A stretch of DNA of 64,000 bases from Tricholoma matsutake (lineage: Eukaryota; Basidiomycota; Agaricomycetes; Agaricales; Tricholomataceae). The stretch spans positions 930,001 through 994,000 of the forward strand of contig AP026543.1 of assembly GCA_026075535.2 (NCBI GenBank), in the 5' to 3' direction. Below are positions 50,430 to 59,665 of the stretch, piece after piece; within the stretch, counting starts at the first letter, position 1, and each line of letters starts with the position of its first letter. The position numbers were made by a program, and so were the translations under genes. The notes beneath the pieces were generated by a model. It did not search any database. It worked only from the letters and a program-made list of their open reading frames with translations, and had not been told where the DNA came from.

Positions 50430-51588
50430 GGTGACACTATGTACAGGTAAAGTTGAGGATGGACCATCATCTGACATTGCCGCTCCCATTGCTGTTCCCA
50501 TTGCCAAGGTGAATATTCCCTGTCCAGAGTCCATGGTGGTTGGCAATCCCATTGCTGATGCCAACCTCTTTCCCTCAACCTCTCGTGGTGGTACTGAGGC
50601 TGAGCTACTGGGCTCTGCATCAGATGGTACAATTTTGTTGGCCTCCCTACTACCCGAACCTGAACCTGATGTGGCCTCAATGTCGGCAGCTGTCGACGGC
50701 ACCTCCACGACAGGTTCAGCCACATCCCCCTCCATTGCATGTGTCCACCGTTGACTTCCCCCAATTCTGTGAACATTTTTGGCCACAATCCCATCATACA
50801 ATGTTATTGGCTGTGCACCGCCATCCTGCAATCCCAAGTAGCATTCCAGGTTGTACAATCTCTCTGAAATGTCATTAATCTCTTCCTCTACACACTCTTC
50901 CACCTGACGAAGCCGGGCCGAGAAATCTGATAGCATCTCTTCCACCCAGCATGATTGGTTGTACATATCTTTCTCCAATTGGGTGAGACGTGTAACGACA
51001 GAGCGAGAATCATGGTGCCATGTTGGTACCAGCATCGGCATCGGCATCGGCCATCTCAATATCGCTTTCAGGAAGTGCTATTATTCCACCATTAGAGAGA
51101 GATATGCAGGAAATTAAGAAAAACTCACCCTTCCATTTCCCTTTCTGTTCTTGTGTGAGCCTCGATCTGCCTGAGTTCTTGACACGGATTATCCTTTCAT
51201 GACTCATATCTTCATCACTCAAAATGGAGATAATATCTCTCGATTTCGGAGCCCTCTTTCCTTTTCCTTTCGTCACCTGTTTACCTTTTTGTGGCCTCGA
51301 TGCCTTACTAACCGTCCCTCTCTTGCAATGAACTTTGCATTTACCACAATCATAACAGGCTTTCTTGCCGTTAACCCGATCATAGCAAATCCGTGCAAAT
51401 TCGATGCAGCATGAGCAAGGCATTGCTCTCGGGTTGCCGCGCTGAGGTTTTGTTTGGGCGACTTCTTTCTGCCAGTTGTCGGCACTGTCTGTTAATTCAT
51501 CCTCTTCCTGGCTGTATTCATCCCCGGAATCCTCACTTTCAGTCACCATTACGATGTCAGGGAAGGATGGTGCCCTTGCGGCTGGCAT
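50298..51588 (-). pseudogene. KDZ-linked accessory ORF B, cysteine-cluster and coiled-coil protein
   Basis: The start, MPAARAPSFPDIVMVTESED, leads to an acidic N-terminus and then a cysteine cluster CSCCIEFARICYDRVNGKKA then CYDCGKCKVHC, reminiscent of fungal Zn-cluster DNA-binding heads but not the Zn2Cys6 spacing. A basic stretch (KGKQVTKGKGKRAPK) follows. A GTGAGT ... AATAG intron of about 50 nt lies at 51108-51058. The second exon encodes VVTRLTQLEKDMYNQSCW and VEEMLSDFSARLRQVEECVE then EEINDISERLYNLE, a clear heptad coiled coil, and an Ala/Ser-rich tail antisense to the end of ORF A. The exon junction as read needs a frameshift near 51010, so it is scored as broken. Confidence 0.6.
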
Positions 51589-51699
51589 TTTCTCCTGGCA
51601 ATGGAGCGCTCTCCATTGCCTGTAAGGTGTAAGTGGAGACTGTGATACTGTGGGTTGTCATGTGACCGCCACTGGGAGTGTCGATCAGCCTGGAATAGG

Positions 51700-52308
51700 T
51701 CAAGAATGAGGTGTCAACAGCACCATTGCTGTGCCCCCAGATGCCGATGCTCTTCCCATTCCTGTTCCCATTCCCATTTTCATTGCTGTTGGCGCTGCTG
51801 TTGGGGTTGGCATTGCCTTTGCCTTTGCCCCTGGTGCTGCCTTTTCCTTTTCCTTTCCCACTGGCACTGGTGCTGCCTCTGCCGGTGCTCCTGGTGCTCC
51901 CATTGCTGTTGCCGCTGGTCCTGCCATTGCAGTTGCCATGGCCATTCCCGTTCCCATTGCCCCTTTCATTTTGTTTCCGTCAAACCTCTTCATTGCCTTC
52001 CATTGTCCCTCCACAAAGGCTTTGTCCCCCATCTTCCCTGACTGCTTCCACACCAAAATGAAGCCCCACAAAAAGCTCACGGCACCAAATACTGCCTGTA
52101 CATCCTTGGCCTGAATCTCTCTTTGCCAAGTAAATAATGTTTTCTAATTCTTTATAAGTACCATTCTCACCCCTCCATGCTGATCACTTACCAGCACCTG
52201 ATGTTGCTCCTTCATCACAGCCCCGATGTTATCCATCCAGAGGCCATCACAGATCACATTCTCAATGTCGGTGATTTGGTTGAGGACTTGTTCCCGTGTT
52301 ACATTCAT
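51700..52308 (-). CDS. KDZ-linked accessory ORF C (open, one intron, unrecognised)
   Basis: Exon 1 is 52308-52192 (39 codons, MNVTREQVLNQITDIENVIC). The intron is 52191-52111 with GTAAGT donor and TTCAG acceptor, phase 0. Exon 2 is 52110-51700, giving about 175 residues. Exon 2 reads AKDVQAVFGA, WGFILVWKQSGKMGDKAFVE and then a Gly/Ala/Met/Pro low-complexity tail (MGTGMAMATAMAGPAATAMG) encoded by GCCATT-type hexamers. The model keeps its frame to the stop without correction. It is divergently arranged with ORF D, 145 bp apart. No family recognised; the tail probably reflects repeat expansion. Confidence 0.6.
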
Positions 52309-52453
52309 GGTTGTCTACTTTGGATAGGTGATATAGATGTTAAATGATGTTTTTTCAACCATCACGTGTTATTATCAATGAACATGATAACAGTGATAAC
52401 TATACATAAACATTACCATCAAAGATAAGTGGTCAATCATATCATACGATGAT
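52309..52453. promoter_or_regulatory. Divergent promoter region of ORFs C and D
   Basis: 145 bp separate the two start codons. The sequence is AT-rich with TATACATAAAC (52402) on the D side and near-palindromic TGATAACAGTGATAAC. Two open genes on either side make a shared promoter likely. Confidence 0.5.
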
Positions 52454-53132
52454 ATGAACAAGCAGCGGCACACCAGGATGGATGGGGTTCCGGATGGCTA
52501 CATCAGCATCAGCAGTGACGATGGGCAGCAATATCTAGTGCCCCATTTCATGATTCCTGCTACCAATCAGGCCTTCAAAGCCTATCAAAAAAAATTGGAA
52601 TTCAATGTGTTTAATGCTGATGGGGGGGTAAGTCAATCCATTCGAATGCTGATATGCCATCCCTATGCGTGGCCGATGCCGTGCATTTCAGGGCCAATGC
52701 CACTGCCACTGCTAATGCAAAACCCAATTGTAGTGCCAAAATATGTCAAATGCACCATACTTCATGATGGGCTGAGAACAACTGATGCTACCTGCCAATC
52801 CGGTAAGTCGCCACCTCTGTCCGGTCATTAATTAATTCATGCTGTTGACCTTGACAGACAGGGAGTTGTTGAGCTGCCATGCAGCAGTGAAGGCCCTGCA
52901 AGACCAATTTGGCATATCATACAAGGATGCCAGTCATCATCTCTACTTGGCTGAGTTTGAGAAGCTCAAACAGCAAGATATCACCTTGAAGATGTACGCA
53001 ACTTTGAAGGAAAGGGTGGAGGATACCCTAGAATCATTTGAAAGCAGGTTGGCAGACATTATGGCCAGAACGCCATACCATGAGCGTAGTGAAGCTGTTG
53101 CTGATTCCTGGAGGTGTGGCATCACCCAATGA
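52454..53132 (+). CDS. KDZ-linked accessory ORF D (open, one intron, unrecognised)
   Basis: The first exon, 52454-52802, starts MNKQRHTRMDGVPDGYISIS and includes QQYLVPHFMIPATNQAFKAY. An intron of 55 nt (52803-52857, GTAAGT to GACAG) joins in phase to exon 2, 52858-53132: DRELLSCHAAVKALQDQFGI, YKDASHHLYLAEFEKLKQQD, KERVEDTLESFESRLADIMA. The model gives 207 residues without any stop. Exon 2 is helical and charged. A second GTAAGT at 52628 with an AG at 52690-52691 would shift the frame, so I leave it unspliced. I do not recognise the family. With ORF C it is the best preserved coding sequence in the KDZ block. Confidence 0.65.
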
Positions 53133-53507
53133 GAGGGGGCTATCGCACATTATAGCTAGGATGACCTTGTATCTTCTATATCTACTTTCATGCTCTGATT
53201 TGGCCAATACCATTTTCCTTTTCCTTGGCTGATGCCGATGTTTTTAAGTTCAACTTATTGGCTTTAATTAAAGGTGTCATCAATTCATGACCTGGCTCAA
53301 TTTAACTAATATAAAATGGAACAACGAGACCAGGGTTCAGCAGTTGCCTGACTGCCATTAATGTTGCCATTGCCATTGCCGATTGCCTATGCAACAACTT
53401 GGGTTTCCATGTGTTCGATGCACCATATGTGCTTAAATAGCGGCTCGTGTACCACACAGAATGCTCTCTAATGCACTCCATCAGTTACAATAGGTATAGG
53501 TACAGTT
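53133..53507. other. No gene recognised; KDZ subterminal sequence
   Basis: It contains GTTGCCATTGCCATTGCC (53364), the hexamer signature. No frame is supported. Confidence 0.4.
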
Positions 53508-53604
53508 ATATATAGTATGTTCGACAGCGTCCACCAAACTGTATCATTCAATACAATGTGTATGTTCGATAGACTGTATCATTCGATACAATGTAGCTTA
53601 CCTA
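53508..53604 (-). repeat. Right terminal repeat of KDZ copy 2
   Basis: The minus strand reads TAGGTAAGCTACATTG, then TATCGAATGATACAGTC, ATTGTATTGAATGATACAG and TTTGGTGGACGCTGTCGAA. It is the inverted match of 29477-29575. The repeated TGTATYGAATGATACA words are partly palindromic and may be transposase binding sites. Confidence 0.7.
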
Positions 53605-54185
53605 CCTGCCTCTCCACCAGGGGGAGTGCTTGTTATGGGCTAAATATAGCTGTAAAAGCGGAAACAACTGTTTATTAACACTATATATACACACATAAGT
53701 GTTATCTACCAAAAAAGCAAAGGGAAAGGGTCAGGACTCAGGAAAGAATGAAATAGCCTGCTCATCATCAGGGATGATGAGCATGACATTAGCGGAGACT
53801 GTGGCACATGTTGATCAACTGTGGGAGACAGTGATTGGGTGTTGATCAGGATGGGCACTGGTACCAGAAAGTATCCTGCACGTTCCTGATTGATGCCTGG
53901 TGATGCTTATGTGAGCATAGTAGCATACACCTACCTTGATGGTGTTTAGCTGTGAGCTGGGGAATGAGCTAACACTGGTGTCAGGTTTGACAGAAATGAG
54001 TATAGTTATAGTGAGTCAGGGACGGGATCACCCACTATTATTAGGCTGGGTTTGTGGGAAAGCCAGGTGCAACAATGCTCAGCAATGCAATGTACAGCTG
54101 CAAACGAGTTGTTTGTTGGGCCTAAGTGTCAAGTTCTTCTCTTCTTTTCTCTTCTCTTTTTTTTTCAACTAACAAATGTTTTGTT
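53605..54185. other. No gene recognised; possible LTR fragment
   Basis: CCACCAGGGGGAGTGCT followed by TGTTATGGGCTAAATATAGC at 53634 looks like a polypurine tract and LTR start, with ACTATATATACAC near 53680 as a possible TATA box. No LTR end or partner copy was found. A run of pyrimidines and T8 lies at 54130-54165. Confidence 0.3.
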
Positions 54186-54835
54186 TTGATATTTAGGTTC
54201 TATTACCATGAGACAGTGCCAAGACAGCAGACCTACATCCACACCACTGCTGCAAGTATCTGCTTGCAGGGTGGATAATGGATCAGGATGACAATGGGGA
54301 CAACTTGGCCCAGTGACAAGGACAAATGGCAAGGCACAGATGATGATGACTGCCACCAGCACCCACCTACCAGACCCCTGCCACTGTGAGCAGCTGCTTG
54401 CGGGTTGGACATCGAAGATGGTGAGAGGGCACCACAATGACAAGGCCAGGGAGGAAACAACAATGAGAACAACACTGACAATGAGAGGACGGAGAACAAC
54501 AGCAGGGACCAGGGGATGAGGAAGAGGATGGCTGGGATGGGGATGGGGATGACAAGGATGAAGGACAACAGAGGGACAATGACCACAATGAAGACAGCCT
54601 CTGCAAGCAGGGTGATGAGCCGACAGGGACAAGCCGATGGCAGGGAGAACAGTGCGAATGGGGGAAGACCAATGACAGGGGAACAATAGCAGAGGACGAC
54701 TGCGGCGATCACGAGGAGACAGCCACAAAGTGACAGCCACAAATGATGATGGCGATGGTGACCACAGCTACCACCATAGCAGGTGACAGCAACTATCGCA
54801 CCCACCCACCTCCCATGGATCACTTCTAGTAAATG
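54186..54835. repeat. Purine-rich low-complexity tract
   Basis: The plus strand is a degenerate GACAA/GGATGA/CAACA sequence, including GGATGGGGATGGGGATGAC and two hairpin words (CTGCAAGTATCTGCTTGCAGG at about 54217, GTGAGCAGCTGCTTGCGGG at about 54386). The hydrophobic minus-strand frames of 191 and 201 codons are shadows of this composition. Confidence 0.7.
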
Positions 54836-55007
54836 CATAGCTTATATCCAACATCCTCTTGTACTCCATACTAACCATTCTTCGTATTATATTTTTATTT
54901 CATTGAATTTATTTGTAGTGATTTTATAGATCTCATTTTATTAGACTGCCTCGAGAAAGGGCCCGTTTACTAAGTAATCTTGTAATTGTGCAGGTTCCAT
55001 CATCAGC

Positions 55008-55926
55008 CCCAGTGAAAAGTCGGTCGAGCTGGATCAAGCCGAAATGAATAAAATCGAGCTCCCTAAAAACTATTCCAAATGGCTTGACTAGGCTCAAAAT
55101 CTCAGACAAAAATAAAGCGGGATCAAGCCATTTTGGTGATACAAAAGCAGGTATTTGATTGGGCTCAATTTTATAGTACATTGGTGCTGCTACTACTACC
55201 ACTACCTCACTGCTACCCCTGCACTACCCTTGCATGCCACTGCCCCTACAACTTCCCATAACATGTTGCCACCACTTGCCACTGCTGCTCCTGGCACTTT
55301 CCCTGCTGTTGACGCCTCCCCTGCCACTGTCCTTGCTTCCCCCAAGACTGAAAGACTTGGAGTCGGCCCCAAACTCCTGTGATATACAGGTCAGTAGCAT
55401 TACTAGAACGAGAATTAGCCACATACCTTTTTAATCAACTTGGGGCAGCAGTAATTATGGTAACGCTCATGGTTGGGATATAAGAGTGATATAAGTTGAA
55501 ACTATAAATATAAGTTAACATGCACACAGCACAGCATTGAGCAAAGTCAGCAAAACATGCACAATTACAGATATGACCTGAAATGATGCTAAGGAAATGA
55601 GCATTGCAGGTTGGGATAAAAGTGCATATAGTCAGGTTCAACTTACCTAGTTACCATTGGGCTGCCAATTGGTGTATGACTATATGACTTGTGTCGCTAT
55701 GTGCTTCGACTTTGCTTCAAGAAGACTTGATATGTTGAAGAGAGTCTTGGATATCTTGGATTGTCAAAGTTATGTTCAATACATGGCAAGTTGGTCAACC
55801 AGTTTGAACAAAGTAGTTGATTTTTGGTTGATCAACAATATCAAAATTATTTTGCACTCGATTTGGCTTGATTGCTTCTATTTGGCTTGAATCAGCTTGA
55901 TCCGGCTCAACCAACTTTTCACTGGG
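55008..55926. mobile_element. DNA element with CCCAGTGAAAAG TIRs
   Basis: This 919-bp element has TIRs opening CCCAGTGAAAAGTCGGTC and, inverted, AACCAACTTTTCACTGGG. It is flanked by the direct repeat CATCAGC (55001-55007, 55927-55933). Subterminal regions repeat GATCAAGCC and GGCTTGA words. TIRs with CAGTG and a duplication of 7-8 bp suggest hAT or P. The interior has no transposase. Confidence 0.75.
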
Positions 55927-55933
55927 CATCAGC

Positions 55934-56562
55934 ACCCAGCTACAAGATGTCCCTAAACTTCCTTTCACTGTGGGCTGTATTGGCCTCTGTTTGTTTTGGC
56001 CTTCTTTTTGCCAACCATCACTGCTGTTTCGCAGCAGTTCCATGGTAGTTTTATTGTTTCAGGAAGCATAATCCTGGTCAAATGGTCAGGGCACTTTAAA
56101 AAAACTTAATTTTTGAGTTAAGGAATGTGTTAAATTTCAACATCTGAAGTCAAGGCAATACTACAAAGATTTTACGAGAACACCGATTAATGCCGATCAA
56201 CCAGGAGGTCTGAAAAGCCCAGACGTCATCTCCGGTAACTAAACAAGTTTATTTGCCACTTATGTCATCATTGATCTTGGTAACCAAAAACAGTACATAC
56301 GATCAGGATAGGTGAGTTTTTCTAAAGACTAATCTAAGAAGACAGGAAGGCGTTTTCATGGCTCATTTCATCTTTTGTCCAATTCCATCCTACTTAACTT
56401 TGTTCGAGCCTTGCCTTCCTGTTCGTCTTGGTATCCTATGCATCTTTTTAGTGGTGTGACGGGAGTCAGTTGAAAATAATTGCAGACTAAAGAAAAAAAG
56501 TCCATGAAGTGAGGACTCGTTCATGCCAGGCATAGCCATGGCCCAACTGGACAAGTATATAT
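55934..56562. other. No gene recognised; possible unique sequence
   Basis: The sequence contains more CpG than its surroundings (for example ACGAGAACACCGATTAATGC near 56175). No ORF over 65 codons, RNA gene or repeat was recognised. It may be a remnant of non-repetitive host DNA. Confidence 0.4.
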
Positions 56563-57085
56563 TACTCAAGAAGATTGGCACCTAGCACAGAAACAGGAGA
56601 GTGTGGCCCTCTCATCTCTTTGGGAACTTAAAACAGCTGCTAAATAGACTAAGATCAAGTATAAAATCACTAGAAATGAAGGGGAACTCACTGAGAAAGA
56701 GCACACCTCATCCCCCTCCTGACACAGATAAGCACCTAGCAGAAAAACAGGAGGGCACAGCCCTCTTATCAATTCGGAAACTTGAAACAGCTGCTAAATA
56801 GACTAAGATCAAGTATAAGATCATTAGAAATGAAGGGGAACTCACTGAGAAAGAGTACACCCCACCTCATTCCCCCTCCTGACACAGATAAGCACCTAGC
56901 AGAAAAACGGGAGGGCACAGCCCTCTCGTCTCTTTGGGAACTTGAAACAACCACTCAATAGATTTAAATCAAGTATAAGATCATTGGAAACGAATGGGAA
57001 CTCACCAAGAAAAAGTATACCCCACCATACCCCCCCTCCTGAGACAGATGAGCACCTAGCAGAAAAATGGGAGGGCACAGCCCTC
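56563..57085. repeat. ~158-bp tandem array, left part
   Basis: Three full units follow a partial one (starts near 56613, 56763, 56923). The unit contains TTTGGGAACTTGAAACA, AATCAAGTATAAGATCATT, GAACTCACC and AGCACCTAGCAGAAAAA. The array is interrupted at 57085/57086 by copia D and continues at 62418. On the minus strand each unit has a GTGAGTTCC donor-like word and an open stretch, so it could be a multiplied exon-intron unit. Confidence 0.88.
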
Positions 57086-57438
57086 TGTTGGAATACAAAC
57101 CAGGTATGCAGAGTTGCACAGCCATGCAACGACGCATCGCTGCAGCCCAGCAAGAAAAGACTCGCATGGACACTTGGTATTTGTCTGATATACAATTTTC
57201 TATTTCAAAGATTGTACCTACCTTAGTATAGATGGCTATTGCCATAGTTACTTACTGTACATAAAAGCTACCTACTTTGTTGTAGCACCTCAGTCTGTTC
57301 TATGCTGACTGAGGTGAGCAACTTACTTACTGCCTACTTTTATCTTACTGACTTCTCATAGTATTTGATTCCATTAGGTACTTACCTTTATGTGACAATA
57401 CAGTCTGTTCTACGCTGACTGAGTATTTGATTCCATTA
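57086..57438 (+). repeat. 5' LTR of copia D
   Basis: It runs from TGTTGGAATACAAACC to TTTGATTCCATTA. It holds an internal direct duplication of about 30 bp (TCTGTTCTACGCTGACTGAG and TATTTGATTCCATTA occur twice). Confidence 0.95.
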
Positions 57439-57452
57439 GGTTATGGGCCCTG
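57439..57452 (+). other. Half-tRNA primer-binding site of copia D
   Basis: GGTTATGGGCCCTG starts at the first base after the LTR. It is the complement of the initiator tRNA-Met anticodon arm, as in copia C1. Confidence 0.87.
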
Positions 57453-57520
57453 AACTTAGCATTTAAAGAAACAACGAACTACCCCCTGCTTTAAAACAAA
57501 TCCATTCGACTCTACACACT

Positions 57521-58687
57521 ATGTCTACAACTACAAAAATTGGAGACGATTTTCTACGTGTTCCTAAACTCGATGTCACCGGTATGAATTGGGTTATCTA
57601 CAAAGACCGCATCATTTGGTCAATTGACACGCGTGGACTCCTCGAGCATATTGATGGCTCGGAGAGCAAACCAGTCGATCCCATCACATGTTCTGAAGGC
57701 GCAGTGCTTAGCACAGATGAACTAGTTGCAGAGACAGAGTGGAAGAAGTTGTTGAAAGCTTGGAAACAAGGTGAGGCCATTGTCAAGCAACAGATTGCAG
57801 GAACGATTCCGGACTCACTGTTTATGAAGGTCCATGGGCAAGGGACTGCCAAGGGGATCTGGGAGGCTCTGTCGAAAGACTTCCAGAATAAATCTCTGAT
57901 GGTATCAGTTGACCTGCGCTGCAGACTTCAGGAAGAGAAGTGCATCGAGAAGGGAGATGTTAGAGCACATTTCTCAAAGCTTAGAACCATGCGTGAGGAT
58001 CTCTCAGCAATGGGGAAGCCACCTGCTGAGGCAGACTTCTACATGATCATTCTCGCATCCCTTCCACCCTCATATGACCCTTATATCTCTGCTGTCAATG
58101 CCACTTTGAGCGTCCTCGGAATGACCCTCTCATCCGATGATTTGATCCTCACAGTTACCGAAGAGTACAAGCGTCGACTGATGAAGTTGAGGCCTGGGCG
58201 GAAGGAGGAAAATGTTGCCTTTTCTGCCAGTGACTCCAAGGTACGCTCAAAGAAGAGCATCAAGTGCTTCAACTGTCATAAGAAGGGCCACTACAAGGCA
58301 GATTGCTGGACACCCGGGGGCGGCAAGGAAGGCCAAGGTCCTAGCTCAAAGGGCAAAGGAAAGGGGAAGGCGGCGGCGGCTGCTGCCAAAGAGAAGCCAA
58401 AAGAGGATGAAAAGGAGGAGGCGTGGTTTGCGAACGCTGAGGCTAACGTTAATGACTTCATAAGTGAAGGTCTGGACGTATTTGCAGGACTGCCAGACAG
58501 CGAGTCGGACTGCAGTAGCTCAGTGGAAGAACCCCCCTCAGATCACTTCAACGACCTCAATGACCTGTTCGAAGACTCAGATAGTCTGCCGGACAGCTTC
58601 TACGATGACCTCCCAGCTCTACAAGAAGTCTCCGACTCCTCAGATGAGGAGGAAGAGGATGGCAGTGATGACATGCCAGGTCTCTAG
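57521..58687 (+). CDS. Copia D gag with zinc knuckle
   Basis: The 388-codon frame starts MSTTTKIGDDFLRVPKLDVT. The N-terminal half is the copia-type Gag domain (MNWVIYKDRIIWSIDTRGLL, GIWEALSKDFQNKSLM, LRTMREDLSAMGKPPAEADF, ILASLPPSYDPYISAVN). The zinc knuckle CFNCHKKGHYKADCW lies at residues 248-262. A Lys/Ala-rich linker follows (GKGKGKAAAAAAKEKP), then a long acidic tail that ends at a TAG, originally probably CAG, as the frame reads straight on into pol. It is the best preserved gag of the window. Confidence 0.93.
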   Translation: MSTTTKIGDDFLRVPKLDVTGMNWVIYKDRIIWSIDTRGLLEHIDGSESKPVDPITCSEGAVLSTDELVAETEWKKLLKAWKQGEAIVKQQIAGTIPDSLFMKVHGQGTAKGIWEALSKDFQNKSLMVSVDLRCRLQEEKCIEKGDVRAHFSKLRTMREDLSAMGKPPAEADFYMIILASLPPSYDPYISAVNATLSVLGMTLSSDDLILTVTEEYKRRLMKLRPGRKEENVAFSASDSKVRSKKSIKCFNCHKKGHYKADCWTPGGGKEGQGPSSKGKGKGKAAAAAAKEKPKEDEKEEAWFANAEANVNDFISEGLDVFAGLPDSESDCSSSVEEPPSDHFNDLNDLFEDSDSLPDSFYDDLPALQEVSDSSDEEEEDGSDDMPGL

Positions 58688-59665
58688 GAGGTTTCTGATT
58701 CTTCGGATGATGAGAGTGACAAGGATGAGGAGGATGACAATTTTGAGTTCGTTAACACTCCTACCCCTACTCCCAACCCAGTTGATGACGATGCCTATAC
58801 ACAAACCTTCGACTATGCGATGCTTGTTAGCAGAGACAAGCAACTCATTGACGTCGAACTTTATGACTCAGGTGCTTCACGCCACATGTCAGGATATCGT
58901 AACAGATTCATCAGTTTCCAAGCGATCCCACCAAAGCCAATAACTGCCGCCGACAAGTGTTCATTCGACGCGATCGGGAAGGGGGACATGTACGTCAATG
59001 TTCCCAACAGTGCCATGACTTCTCGAGTATTGCTGCGGGACGTGTTGTATGCACCAACAATGGGCGTGACACTTGTGTCAATCAGCCAAATTACGGCCAC
59101 CGGATCTACCATTGTCTTTAAGGGGGACACCTGCAGGATCTTTGATAAAGGTCATAAGATTATTGGGGAGATCATGATGGATGGGGGACTTTACCGTGTC
59201 TATCAGGAATGCCGCCCGGACTCCAAGGAGTTTGCTGGGAAGGTGAACAAAGTTGTGACTATAGACGAGCTTCACCGCCGCATGGGTCATGTATCCCACA
59301 GTGCTGCGAGAGCGCTAGTGCATAAGAAACTTGTGTCGGGTATTGAACTTGACGAGTCGAGCAAGCCATCGGTTTGTGAGTCTTGCGAGTGGGCAAAAGG
59401 TGTGCGGAAAGAGATCCAGAGAACCCGTGATGGGGATCGCACTGCAGCTGTAGGGGATGAGGTGCATTCAGACTTGTGGGGACTGGCTCCAGTCGAGACT
59501 ATCAATCAAAAGGAATATTACATCAGTTTTACTGATGACCACAGCTGTTTCACTCACCTATTCCTTCTTCACACCAAGGACCAAGCCTTTGATGCTTATG
59601 TCACCTATGAAGCCTTGCTGAAGACTCAGAATGACATCCAAGTCAAGAAACTCTGCACTGATTGA
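58688..59665 (+). pseudogene. Copia D protease and integrase N-terminal part
   Basis: The frame continues EVSDSSDDESDKDEEDD, then LIDVELYDSGASRHMSGYRN with the protease D-S-G, LRDVLYAPTMGVTLVSISQI, and the integrase zinc finger HRRMGHVSHSAARALV ... CESCEWAKG. The catalytic core begins VHSDLWGLAPVE (first Asp) and YYISFTDDHSCF. It ends at KKLCTD*GGEYLS, where TGA (59663-59665) replaces the Arg of TDRGGEY. The second Asp is therefore still there, just before the stop. Confidence 0.92.

Noticed and set aside
51655..52114. Cys/Leu/Pro-rich plus-strand proteins
   Set aside because: They are antisense shadows of ORF C exon 2, whose hexamer repeats keep several frames open.
47636..53604. TET/JBP oxygenase linked to KDZ
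   Set aside because: KDZ elements often carry one, but no H-x-D ... H ... R iron/2-oxoglutarate pattern could be found in ORFs A-D.
53634..53700. Complete copia LTR
   Set aside because: A polypurine-like tract and TG start are present, but no end, partner LTR or adjoining RNase H exists, so it is listed only as a possible fragment.
54233..54838. 201-codon hydrophobic minus-strand protein
   Set aside because: All frames across this purine-rich tract are open for long distances; the composition explains the hydrophobic residues, and no motif is present.
56175..56245. 5S rRNA or tRNA gene
   Set aside because: A few GC-rich words suggested an RNA gene, but no A/B/C box set or cloverleaf could be formed.
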